Shown one piece after another: positions 1-5,923 of a DNA stretch of 11,824 nucleotides. The position numbers were made by a program, and so were the translations under genes. Source of the stretch: CAZJJY01 sp964546445 (GTDB taxonomy: Bacteria > Patescibacteriota > Microgenomatia > PFEM01 > JAPLYW01); contig CAZJJY010000018.1 of NCBI GenBank assembly GCA_964546445.1, positions 1-11,824 of the forward strand. The letters run 5' to 3'. The notes beneath the pieces were generated by a model. The model had not been told where the DNA came from, searched no databases, and saw only the letters and a list, made by a program, of their open reading frames with translations. Positions within the stretch are counted from its first letter, which is position 1; the number at the start of each line of letters is the position of its first letter.

Positions 1-1269
1 TCCATCATAGTTTGCTAAGGAATAACCTAAACCTTGATAGGTGTCAGCCGCTGTCCAATCATAACCATCTGCTTGGTCACAGCCAGAGGCACTACAAGTA
101 GTATCTTGGATACAGTTGACAGATTCTCCGGCTCCAGCTCCACTACAAGCAACACCGTTTTTACCCATTTGGTCATTTTCTTCAACCTTAATACTGTAGC
201 CACCGTCAGCATTGGTGGAGACAGTTAGTTGTTGGGCGGCATCAACAAAAGTATCGGCCGTAGCTAATGTTCCCCAAGGAACAGAATAAGGGGTAGTCGT
301 AACATCAGTTGTGACACCACAAGCGGTAGAACCGACACCTAGACCAGCCACTTGGAAACTAATCGTTTCATCAACAGTGGCTGAAACAAGGACAGCTTCA
401 ACAGGAGCAGCTTTAATATCTATTTCGTCTAGAGTGTTATCTGAACCGTCCCTGGTTTTAATATTAATTGTGTAGGCATCAGCTAATCCTTGGGTATGTT
501 CAACACTAGATACTGGAGCAGGGTTAATTATACCTGGGTCACTATCAATGGTAAAGGTAATTGCCGAAGAAGCGGCACAGGCAGCCGTTTGGCGATCAAT
601 ACGAATGGTGTGATCTGCAGAAGAACTTCCACAGGCAATCGTTTCGGTAGCGACCCAATTGCCATCAGTACAACCAGTAGTGGCAATGTCACCAGCAGCG
701 ACACTCTTAAGATCAAAACCATTAACACTAACTGAAGCGGCGGTATCAGGAATACCATCACAGGTTTTATCATCAACATTAATTGCTGGTAAGGTAACTA
801 AAATATCACCATCAGCAGGAATTTCAGCGACAGTCGTAAAAGCAATTGTCAAACTACCTGATTGGGTGGCGATAACCAAATCAGTTGTTTCTAAAGCTCC
901 AACCAAACCGGGAGTAAAGTTAAAAGTATCACTATCAACAATATTGCTAACAGTGTAGGTGGTTTCATCGCTACAACCATTTTCTCCGGAATCAGAAAAA
1001 CAAACGGTGTCATTAGGGAAGAGATGATTAGTATCATTATCAGCATTGTCAGCGGCATCAATATCAACGGCTGCAGTTCCAGCACCAGGGGTTCCTGAGA
1101 TACCAGCACGATAAGATAAACGGGAATTACTTAGGGTGGCCGAGGCATTAGTTAGAGAAGCTGATTCAAGTTTGATAGGGGAAGTCAAAAAGAAACCTTG
1201 AATGAGGGAAACAAGAAAAAAAGCAACAACGATCTTGGCTAAATTTTTTGTTAGCTTCTTTTTTCCCAT
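1..1269 (-). CDS. Large secreted Cys-containing surface protein, 3' end beyond window
   Basis: This is a partial gene: 423 codons are open from ATG 1269-1267 to the left edge without a stop. The start is supported by an AAGGA ribosome site 8 bases upstream. Residues 1-37 look like a signal peptide: a basic MGKKKLTKN stretch, a hydrophobic core at 13-29, then a possible cleavage after ESA. The mature part is rich in Thr, Ser, Ala, Asp and Gly, beta-strand-like, and has scattered cysteines that could form disulfides (C90/C99, C170/C200, C213/C231, C375 to C397). The opening segment (about 38-58, ATLSNSRLSYRAG) and the ATQSGSLTIAFTT region (about 134-146) match a family I recognise in Microgenomates surface proteins. 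Residues about 304-423 resemble the shared domain in the small exported protein at 2283-3053 (GGYSIKVEEND against GGYQVQVQEND). It lies 17 bases after the anchor protein gene and is probably co-transcribed. The function is unknown; surface display or an S-layer-like role is inferred. Confidence 0.85.
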   Translation of the reverse strand, partial: MGKKKLTKNLAKIVVAFFLVSLIQGFFLTSPIKLESASLTNASATLSNSRLSYRAGISGTPGAGTAAVDIDAADNADNDTNHLFPNDTVCFSDSGENGCSDETTYTVSNIVDSDTFNFTPGLVGALETTDLVIATQSGSLTIAFTTVAEIPADGDILVTLPAINVDDKTCDGIPDTAASVSVNGFDLKSVAAGDIATTGCTDGNWVATETIACGSSSADHTIRIDRQTAACAASSAITFTIDSDPGIINPAPVSSVEHTQGLADAYTINIKTRDGSDNTLDEIDIKAAPVEAVLVSATVDETISFQVAGLGVGSTACGVTTDVTTTPYSVPWGTLATADTFVDAAQQLTVSTNADGGYSIKVEENDQMGKNGVACSGAGAGESVNCIQDTTCSASGCDQADGYDWTAADTYQGLGYSLANYDG

Positions 1270-1277
1270 ATAATTTT

Positions 1278-1282
1278 TCCTT
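1278..1282 (-). promoter_or_regulatory. Shine-Dalgarno site of the large surface protein
   Basis: AAGGA on the minus strand, 8 bases before ATG 1269. It is one of the clearest ribosome binding sites in the window and fixes this start. The preceding gene's stop (TAG 1288-1286) lies just upstream, so the gene can be re-initiated within the operon transcript. Confidence 0.7.
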
Positions 1283-1285
1283 AAC

Positions 1286-2281
1286 CTATTTTCCATTTTT
1301 TTTAAGAACTTTGTCAATAAGTAATTTAAGCTTGTTCTTAAAAACAATAAGGAAAATGACTGTTATTATGATGGTAAAAACAGCCTTGATTGGGACGGCA
1401 AAAAAGTATAATTCTTTTTTATATTGATTGCCAATTTTATCTAGGTCAAATTCGACGACGGTTTTATAATAGCCAATATTAAATAAAGAATCTAGCTCAC
1501 AAATAAAAATATGATCATCCTCTGTTTTTTGACAACCAACCTGCCTTATTGAATCAACTAAGATATTTTCTGGTAGAAGGTTTAGGATAAATTTTCTTCC
1601 CAACCAATTGGTAGTGATGCTTCCCATTGGCTTAAACAAAGATTTGCCATTATTTTTAATTCTTAAAACAAATTCAGGTTGATTAAACGAATCAATAATT
1701 TGCCATTGAGAGCTTTTATGAAGATAACCATTTTTAAGGCTAAATTCAACAATCTCTGCTTTTCTTTGTGGTTCACCACTTTCAGAAACGGTTATTAAAA
1801 TATTAGCTCCTATTTTTGCTTGAGCTTGTGATTGAGGTTGAAAACTTTTATAAGCTTGAGGATTAGTACTAAAAAGAAGAGTAAAATAATGATCTTTTTG
1901 CATCGCATAAGAGGGAACACTGATTTTTAAAACAAGTTGTTGTTCCTGACCAGCCGGTAGATTAAAACTTTCTCCTAGTTCTAGATCAGCATTTTGGAAA
2001 GAAATCCAACTTAAAACAGGACTTTCTTTATCTATTAATTTAACATTTCCAAGTTCATCTTCGGGAGAGAAAAGACTGATGGAGCTGGTCATAACCAAAT
2101 CTGTCTCACCATTGTTGGCTAACTGATAGACTTGGGTGATAGATTTTCCTGGTTGTAGAGTAACTTCTAAAAGGGGAGGCCAAATGCTTAAGGAAAGATT
2201 TTGGGCCTCAATTTTTTCTTTAAAAAGGTTTAAAAAGAAGAGGCTTAAAAAGATAATAATAATAATTTTTGTTTTTTTCAT
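1286..2281 (-). CDS. Membrane-anchored exported Ig-like protein, DUF916/DUF3324 (WxLIP)-like
   Basis: A 331-residue protein if started at ATG 2281, one base after the upstream stop. An in-frame ATG at 2302 would add seven residues (MPFQLIK) before the basic MKKTK start of the signal peptide, so I prefer 2281. No clear ribosome site is visible, so translation is probably coupled to the upstream gene. Residues 1-26 are a signal peptide with a run of five isoleucines. Residues about 30-165 form a first beta-rich domain with a WPPLLEVTLQPGKSITQVYQL segment at the start and a KDHYFTLLF segment near its end, as in DUF916-type domains. A second beta domain (about 170-285) contains LLPENILVDSIR and a likely C250-C261 disulfide. 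A single membrane helix follows at about 294-316 with a Lys-rich cytoplasmic tail. In Firmicutes such proteins pair with WxL surface proteins and bind peptidoglycan or partner proteins. The exact role here is inferred from architecture and neighbours. Confidence 0.8.
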   Translation of the reverse strand: MKKTKIIIIIFLSLFFLNLFKEKIEAQNLSLSIWPPLLEVTLQPGKSITQVYQLANNGETDLVMTSSISLFSPEDELGNVKLIDKESPVLSWISFQNADLELGESFNLPAGQEQQLVLKISVPSYAMQKDHYFTLLFSTNPQAYKSFQPQSQAQAKIGANILITVSESGEPQRKAEIVEFSLKNGYLHKSSQWQIIDSFNQPEFVLRIKNNGKSLFKPMGSITTNWLGRKFILNLLPENILVDSIRQVGCQKTEDDHIFICELDSLFNIGYYKTVVEFDLDKIGNQYKKELYFFAVPIKAVFTIIITVIFLIVFKNKLKLLIDKVLKKNGK

Positions 2282-2282
2282 T

Positions 2283-3053
2283 TTAATAAGTTGGAATGGC
2301 AAAAAAGGTTAAAATATTACGATAAACTCCGGCGGCTTGTATCGTAGAGATATTAATTCTAGCCGTCATAGTAGCCGTTTTACCTATTCCAGCCGCATGG
2401 CCTGTAACTGGAGTAAGGCCCATGATTTTAACTGGATCTTCTCCTGGAGCATCAGGGAAGTTTTTAAATTTACCACCCGAAAATTCTGAAGGGACATCAT
2501 CTCCAGCGATGGTATAACCAAAACCATAAGTACTGGTTTCTGTCCATACTCCAGCATCAGTATGGGTGCAAGTATCGGCTACATCACAGGTAGTATCAGG
2601 AATAGTTGTACTAGTGGTTGATGTTAAAGGATCATTTTCTTGAACTTGGACTTGATAACCTCCAGCTGAACCAGAATTAACGCTTAAAGTAAGCCCTTGT
2701 TCATTGGTTAGCGTTTCTAAGGCAAGACTGCCAAAGTTTAAAGAAATAGCTGAAAGTTGAAAGGAGAAAGGAATAATGGAGTGAATATATTGAAATCCAG
2801 ATCTGATTTTATAACCATTTGAAGAATAAAGTCCCGGAGCATTTTGACCAGTGGTAATACCCATATTAAAGTTAGGGCTAGTTGTCCCTCCAGAACCAGT
2901 ATTTATATTAGGCCAGGTAATTTCGAAGTTATCGGAGCTCATAATTGGTTCTGCTTTTATCTCCGAAGAGGAGAGGAAGAAATTAACTAGAATAAAAGTA
3001 ATTATAATTAGGAAAAGTAATAGTTTGTAGCCTTTTGATCTACTTTTTTTCAT
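2283..3053 (-). CDS. Small exported beta-rich protein with WxL-like domain
   Basis: A 256-residue exported protein. Residues 1-35 form a signal peptide: basic MKKSRSKGYK, hydrophobic core 11-28, cleavage near IKA. Residues about 38-93 (SSDNFEITWPNINTGSG, then GYKIRSGFQYIHSI) are a segment I recognise from many Microgenomates exported proteins. Residues about 97-256 form a beta domain: SLNFGSL (105-110), LTLSVN (121-126), GGYQVQVQEND (131-141), a Thr-rich loop with C156 and C162, and a closing AGVYRNILTFFAIPTY segment. This order (FG, then LTV, then GGY/GGW, then Y-x-x-x-L-T-aromatic near the C terminus) resembles WxL domains, though the W-x-L tryptophans are missing. The large surface protein at 1-1269 carries a similar domain. 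The start overlaps the 3' end of the upstream membrane gene by 14 bases, and the stop is one base from the next ATG, so this is clearly an operon. The molecular function is unknown. Confidence 0.82.
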   Translation of the reverse strand: MKKSRSKGYKLLLFLIIITFILVNFFLSSSEIKAEPIMSSDNFEITWPNINTGSGGTTSPNFNMGITTGQNAPGLYSSNGYKIRSGFQYIHSIIPFSFQLSAISLNFGSLALETLTNEQGLTLSVNSGSAGGYQVQVQENDPLTSTTSTTIPDTTCDVADTCTHTDAGVWTETSTYGFGYTIAGDDVPSEFSGGKFKNFPDAPGEDPVKIMGLTPVTGHAAGIGKTATMTARINISTIQAAGVYRNILTFFAIPTY

Positions 3054-3774
3054 CGGTGATCTTATCTATTTCTTCCTTAAGTTGTTGTCCGCTCTTTAGT
3101 AATTTTTTTGATGCGTCGCTTATCTTTAGCAATCTGTCTTTTTGTCTGACAGTTAGATGTCCAATGTCAGATAAAAGCTGGCTTGTTTGATCAAGTATCT
3201 CTGTTAAGCCTTTTTTAAGTTCTAAAGAAACCCAAAGTAAAATATTTGTTTCTTCTCTCTCAATTTCTTCTTCTATAACATTTTGTTCTTCTTCCAAAAT
3301 TTTTATCTTTTCTTCATCTCTCAAGAGCTTAAGATATTGTTTGCCAAAGAACATAGCCATAGGAGTAATTAAGATTAAAGAAAAGAGTTGTAATATTTCT
3401 TTAAAAAGTTCTTTTTCAGTTGGAGTAAAAAGGAAGAATAAAACCATGGTGATAGATAGGGAAAAGGTAATTAAAGGTTCAAAAAGCAGACTTAGACCAA
3501 ACATCAAAAAGTATAAGAGAAAGAAAAGGGGAGAATTCAATCCACCAGTAGAAATAACTAAAAGCAAGACAACCATAGTAAAGATGGCTGCATCAATGGT
3601 TCTGTTTATCTTATGTGGGTGATGACGAGTAATAACCTGGTTAATAAAGAAAAAGATAATAAAAACAGCTATTAATTGGAGATTGTAATAAGATAAATGA
3701 GGATTATTGGTCCAAAAAAAGGCCAAGATGACAGAGACAACCAAAAACAGACTATGGAGCAGAAATCTGGTCAT
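3040..3774 (-). CDS. Six-TM protein with degenerate histidine-kinase dimerisation segment
   Basis: A 244-residue protein. The N-terminal half has about six hydrophobic segments (about 5-22, 31-49, 59-76, 82-97, 99-117, 124-144). It includes STGGLNSPLFFLLYF (75-89), a pattern I know from membrane sensor regions of some histidine kinases. A charged Glu/Lys/Ile coiled coil follows (about 150-177). Residues about 178-240 then align in pattern with a HisKA (DHp) helical hairpin: SLELKKGLTEI sits where kinases have S-H-E-L-R-T-P-L. The phospho-acceptor His is Leu184 and the Pro is Gly189. There is no room for an ATPase domain, as the protein ends with DEKK. It therefore cannot be a normal kinase. 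It may be a pseudo-sensor, a scaffold, or a dimerising partner of another kinase. It is the first gene of the envelope operon, with a promoter just upstream, and overlaps the next gene by 14 bases. The topology is solid; the DHp resemblance is my reading. Confidence 0.75.
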   Translation of the reverse strand: MTRFLLHSLFLVVSVILAFFWTNNPHLSYYNLQLIAVFIIFFFINQVITRHHPHKINRTIDAAIFTMVVLLLVISTGGLNSPLFFLLYFLMFGLSLLFEPLITFSLSITMVLFFLFTPTEKELFKEILQLFSLILITPMAMFFGKQYLKLLRDEEKIKILEEEQNVIEEEIEREETNILLWVSLELKKGLTEILDQTSQLLSDIGHLTVRQKDRLLKISDASKKLLKSGQQLKEEIDKITDEKK

Positions 3775-3780
3775 GGTCTT

Positions 3781-3808
3781 AGTTTACCAGAGAAGAGAAC
3801 ATTGTAAA
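3781..3808 (-). promoter_or_regulatory. Predicted promoter of the envelope operon
   Basis: On the minus strand TTTACA (3808-3803) and TAAACT (3786-3781) are separated by 16 bases, with a TG-G extended -10 directly before the -10 box. Only six bases separate the -10 from ATG 3774, so the transcript would start at or very near the A of the start codon, giving a leaderless mRNA. It lies in the 61-base gap after the abiEii stop. No terminator is visible in that gap, so readthrough from abiE is also possible. Confidence 0.45.
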
Positions 3809-3835
3809 GTCTTTTGTTTTAACAATGAGGAGTTG

Positions 3836-4633
3836 TTAGCGCCAGTATTCTTGCTGAAGATCTTCCAAAAAATCTAAATACCTTTCATTTTCTTCATTAA
3901 GCAAAAAGGGTCTTATCTGTCTTTTATAAAAGGGGATGTTTTTCTTTTCTTTTTGATAAAATTCTTTCAGTTTTCTAAAAAATTCTATTTCTGAATTAAT
4001 ATTAACTTTCTTCAGGACATCCAAATTGGGCCTAATTTTTTTTGAAAGCAACCAATAAATATCATAAAAATCTCTTCCTCGAGTCTGCTTTCTTAAAAGA
4101 AATGCTTTAGTTTTTTGAGAAAAAAGCACTGATAAAGTATTAGTCACAATTCTTTCATTCATTCCAAATTTAGTTAAAAGCAGACTTTCTGTCTCAATTC
4201 TCTCCTGATTGGTAAAATCAAGTCTAATCATCAATTTTTCCCGAGGATTAGAACTAATTCCTAATTGAAAAAGTAAATCAGAAAAACTTAATTTTCCTCT
4301 TCCTCCATTTTTTGTTTTTTTAAAATCAAACTCAAAATTAAACTTCTCTTTCCTAAATTCGTTAACTGTTTTTTCAAAAAGAGATTTAATTTCGTTTATG
4401 GTTAAACCAAAATTATCAAAATCCAAATCCTCGGAAAACCTATCCAACCCTCGTAAGAGCCTTAGAGAAGTTCCTCCGATAAAAGAAAGATTTTGACAAA
4501 GAGGAAAATGATAAAGGGTGGTTAAGAACTTTACTTGGAGAAATTCTCTTAAAACAGCTCTTTTTTTCGTTATGGGAATACCGTGCCTTTCAGCCTCCTT
4601 TAAAATATCTTCCCAAAGAAATTGGCTAATCAT
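3836..4633 (-). CDS. abiEii: AbiEii nucleotidyltransferase toxin
   Basis: A 265-residue protein of the AbiEii/AbiGii family, the toxin of type IV abortive-infection/toxin-antitoxin systems. It belongs to the DNA polymerase beta-like nucleotidyltransferase fold. Visible motifs are GGTSLR (53-58), then RFSEDLDF (65-72) with the likely metal-binding acidic pair D69 and D71, RLDF (137-140) with a candidate third Asp D139, and KTKAFLLRKQTRGRDFYDIYWLL (174-196) matching the C-terminal Lys/Arg-rich motifs with K-x-x-A and R-x-x-D-x-Y-D. All motifs look intact and the length is normal for the family, so it is probably active. Known members transfer nucleotides to cellular targets, in mycobacterial relatives to tRNA; the substrate here is unknown. 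Its ATG overlaps the TGA of abiEi (ATGA, 4633-4630), the usual arrangement with the antitoxin first. Confidence 0.92.
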   Translation of the reverse strand: MISQFLWEDILKEAERHGIPITKKRAVLREFLQVKFLTTLYHFPLCQNLSFIGGTSLRLLRGLDRFSEDLDFDNFGLTINEIKSLFEKTVNEFRKEKFNFEFDFKKTKNGGRGKLSFSDLLFQLGISSNPREKLMIRLDFTNQERIETESLLLTKFGMNERIVTNTLSVLFSQKTKAFLLRKQTRGRDFYDIYWLLSKKIRPNLDVLKKVNINSEIEFFRKLKEFYQKEKKNIPFYKRQIRPFLLNEENERYLDFLEDLQQEYWR

Positions 4634-5229
4634 AAAACTTTCTCCATCAATTTTCTAAGCTTTTTATTTTTTACTAAACAACTATATCTTTTAAATTCTT
4701 GCCAATTGAAATCTTTAGTAAAAGAAAAACGCTCCTCTTGGGGAAAATTTTCTCCGAAAGAATTTTGATTTAAATAAAGAAAGTCAAAAAGAGCCTTTTC
4801 TGGTTTGGCAATTTTGTAAAATTGATCCTTCTCTACTTTAATTTCTTGCCAGCCAAAAAACAGTTCTGGTTTTAAACTTCGATATAGAAAAAGACCAAAT
4901 TGGTTTTTAAACTCCTGGGTTTTTTTTATGGTTACAGAAGTAACAGAAAAAGGCACGTCTGGAATAATCCCGTAGTAATTAAGAGCAGATTCCAAACTCA
5001 CATAAGAAGGTTTATAGAGGTGGTTAGCTAGAATAAACTCGTCTTTTAGTTCTGTTTCTTTTAAAAAGTAAAGGTTTTTCTTCAGTCTCAAAAGATAATC
5101 TTTGGCAACCCAACTCTTTAATTGGTTTTTAACTGTCTGACGGTTAGATTCGGGAAACCACTTGAAAATATCTTCGAAAGAAAAAAGCCCCGTCTTTTTA
5201 ATTTTTGATCTTAACTTCTCAAACTTCAT
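4630..5229 (-). CDS. abiEi: AbiEi antitoxin/transcriptional regulator
   Basis: A 199-residue partner of AbiEii. Residues about 5-58 form a winged helix-turn-helix (FSFEDIFKWFPESNRQTVKNQLKSW, then LLRLKKNLYFL as the wing), typical of the AbiEi N-terminal domain. The C-terminal part has YVSLESALNYYGIIPDV (76-92) and AKPEKALFDFLYL (141-153), both characteristic of AbiEi antitoxins. In studied systems AbiEi counteracts the toxin without a stable complex and represses its own promoter through inverted repeats. A consensus-like promoter and a small inverted repeat sit directly upstream here, consistent with autoregulation. The start ATG 5229 has only a weak AAGAAA-type ribosome site. Confidence 0.9.
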   Translation of the reverse strand: MKFEKLRSKIKKTGLFSFEDIFKWFPESNRQTVKNQLKSWVAKDYLLRLKKNLYFLKETELKDEFILANHLYKPSYVSLESALNYYGIIPDVPFSVTSVTIKKTQEFKNQFGLFLYRSLKPELFFGWQEIKVEKDQFYKIAKPEKALFDFLYLNQNSFGENFPQEERFSFTKDFNWQEFKRYSCLVKNKKLRKLMEKVL

Positions 5230-5239
5230 CGTTTCTTAA

Positions 5240-5259
5240 AGTAATAAAAAAATGTTACT
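5240..5259. repeat. Inverted repeat in abiE leader, candidate AbiEi operator
   Basis: AGTAA (5240-5244) and TTACT (5255-5259) form a perfect 5-base inverted repeat with a 10-base A-rich centre. It lies between the predicted abiE transcript start (about 5263) and the abiEi ATG. Position and symmetry fit an operator for the autorepressor AbiEi, but short AT-rich repeats also occur by chance. Confidence 0.35.
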
Positions 5260-5269
5260 ATCAGAAATG

Positions 5270-5298
5270 AGTATAGGGGAAATCTTTTTATTTGTCAA
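5270..5298 (-). promoter_or_regulatory. Predicted sigma70-type promoter of abiEi-abiEii
   Basis: On the minus strand TTGACA (5298-5293) and TATACT (5275-5270) are separated by exactly 17 bases. This is a perfect -35 and a 5/6 -10. Predicted start of transcription is about 5263, giving a leader of about 34 bases before ATG 5229. It is one of the best promoters in the window. Confidence 0.75.
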
Positions 5299-5481
5299 CT
5301 AAATTGCTGAAACTTTAATAGGAATTTGTTAATTGTTATTTTTTGAAAGGGGAGTAGTTATCCTTTCTAAAACTGAAGAAGTATCCGAACTGTAAATATT
5401 TGATGAAGAGTAGATTTACTATTTTTAACTTACACAAATTCTTAATATTTGCTTCTAGGGGATATTTGTCGTTTTTAATAC

Positions 5482-5510
5482 TTGACAACCATTTAGCGAT
5501 ACTTTATGGT
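5482..5510 (+). promoter_or_regulatory. Predicted sigma70-type promoter of fic-merR
   Basis: TTGACA (5482-5487) and TATGGT (5505-5510) with a 17-base spacer: perfect -35, 4/6 -10. Predicted start of transcription is about 5517, giving a leader of about 33 bases. It would also serve leuS, whose start overlaps the end of the fic-merR gene. Confidence 0.6.
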
Positions 5511-5511
5511 T

Positions 5512-5533
5512 TATAGTAGTTATGACTACAATA
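5512..5533. repeat. Imperfect palindrome at the fic-merR transcript start
   Basis: TATAGTAGT - TATG - ACTACAATA pairs in 8 of 9 positions (mismatch A5515/A5530). It covers the predicted +1 and is placed like a repressor operator. The downstream gene encodes a MerR-type DNA-binding domain that could bind it, but this is inference. It could also form a small RNA hairpin just before the ribosome site. Confidence 0.4.
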
Positions 5534-5537
5534 TATT

Positions 5538-5541
5538 GAGG
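5538..5541 (+). promoter_or_regulatory. Ribosome binding site of the Fic gene
   Basis: GAGG with 8 bases to ATG 5550. A second GAGG at 5545-5548 is too close to the start to be used. The site supports ATG 5550 as the start. Confidence 0.55.
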
Positions 5542-5549
5542 TTTGAGGA

Positions 5550-5823
5550 ATGAAAGATAAATTAAACCAACTAACAGTAAAAAAACAAAAGCTTGATAAG
5601 TTTAGACCACTTCCACAAGAGTTGATTAAGAGTCTTGGGGAATGGTTTAAAGTGGAAATTACTTATTCTTCAAATGCTATTGAGGGAAATACTTTGTCTC
5701 GAATTGAGACTGCTGAAGTAATTGAAAAAGGCATTTCGGCGGTTATAAGTGGAAAGGCCTTAAGGGATCAATTGGAAGCGGTCAATCACGCCAAGGCTTT
5801 GGAGTTTATTAAAACCCTTGCCA
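5550..5823 (+). CDS. Fic family protein, N-terminal part (cut by assembly gap)
   Basis: 91 residues are readable before the gap. The segment TYSSNAIEGNTLSRIET (38-54) followed by ISGKALRDQLEAVNHAKALEFI (66-87) is the characteristic N-terminal region of bacterial Fic proteins. SNAIEG (41-46) fits the inhibitory helix motif (S/T)-x-x-x-E-(G/N), in which Glu45 would block productive ATP binding until relieved. Fic enzymes transfer AMP (or another phosphate-containing group) to hydroxyl groups of target proteins. The catalytic HPFxxGNGR loop should lie in the missing sequence, so activity cannot be judged. The piece after the gap is almost certainly the same gene. By comparison with family members, about 130-150 residues are probably missing, which is more than the 100 Ns suggest. 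Confidence 0.88.
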
Positions 5824-5923
5824 NNNNNNNNNNNNNNNNNNNNNNNNNNNNNNNNNNNNNNNNNNNNNNNNNNNNNNNNNNNNNNNNNNNNNNNNNNNNN
5901 NNNNNNNNNNNNNNNNNNNNNNN
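5824..5923. other. Assembly gap of 100 Ns
   Basis: Exactly 100 unknown bases, the usual placeholder for a scaffold join of unknown length. It lies within the Fic coding region and replaces the catalytic core. Frame and distance across it carry no meaning. Confidence 0.99.

Larger units (their letters stand above)
5230..5549. other. Divergent intergenic region between abiE and fic-merR
   Basis: 320 bases without a gene. It holds the abiE promoter at its left end and the fic promoter at its right end, listed separately. The middle (about 5300-5480) has no open frame I trust. It contains an imperfect hairpin at 5340-5372 (stem GAAAGG/CCTTTC with A/T extensions) that is not followed by a T-tract on either strand. 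It also has three copies of an A/G-ATATTTG octamer at 5395, 5444 and 5461, which may be chance in AT-rich DNA. No tRNA or known riboswitch is seen. Confidence 0.6.

Noticed and set aside
34..1109. Several open frames on both strands antisense or out of frame to the large surface protein
   Set aside because: The minus-strand frame from 1269 is open over the whole 1269 bases, with a signal peptide, a ribosome site and family-like segments. The others are short, low-complexity shadows of its Thr/Ala/Asp-rich codons.
2253..2266. Short AAT triplet run in the signal peptide of the anchor protein
   Set aside because: Only about four units coding for isoleucines. A phase-variation role is not supported, since changes would stay in frame and the tract is short.
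3341..3622. Plus-strand open frame of 93 codons
   Set aside because: It is antisense to the six-helix membrane protein, is Lys/Arg-rich as expected from reverse reading, and has no family features.
3810..3840. Inverted repeat around AACAA/TTGTT after abiEii as a terminator
   Set aside because: The stem is very short, AT-only apart from one pair, and lacks a T-run in the right direction.
5340..5372. Hairpin GAAAGG/CCTTTC as a terminator
   Set aside because: No T-run follows it on either strand and no gene ends next to it.
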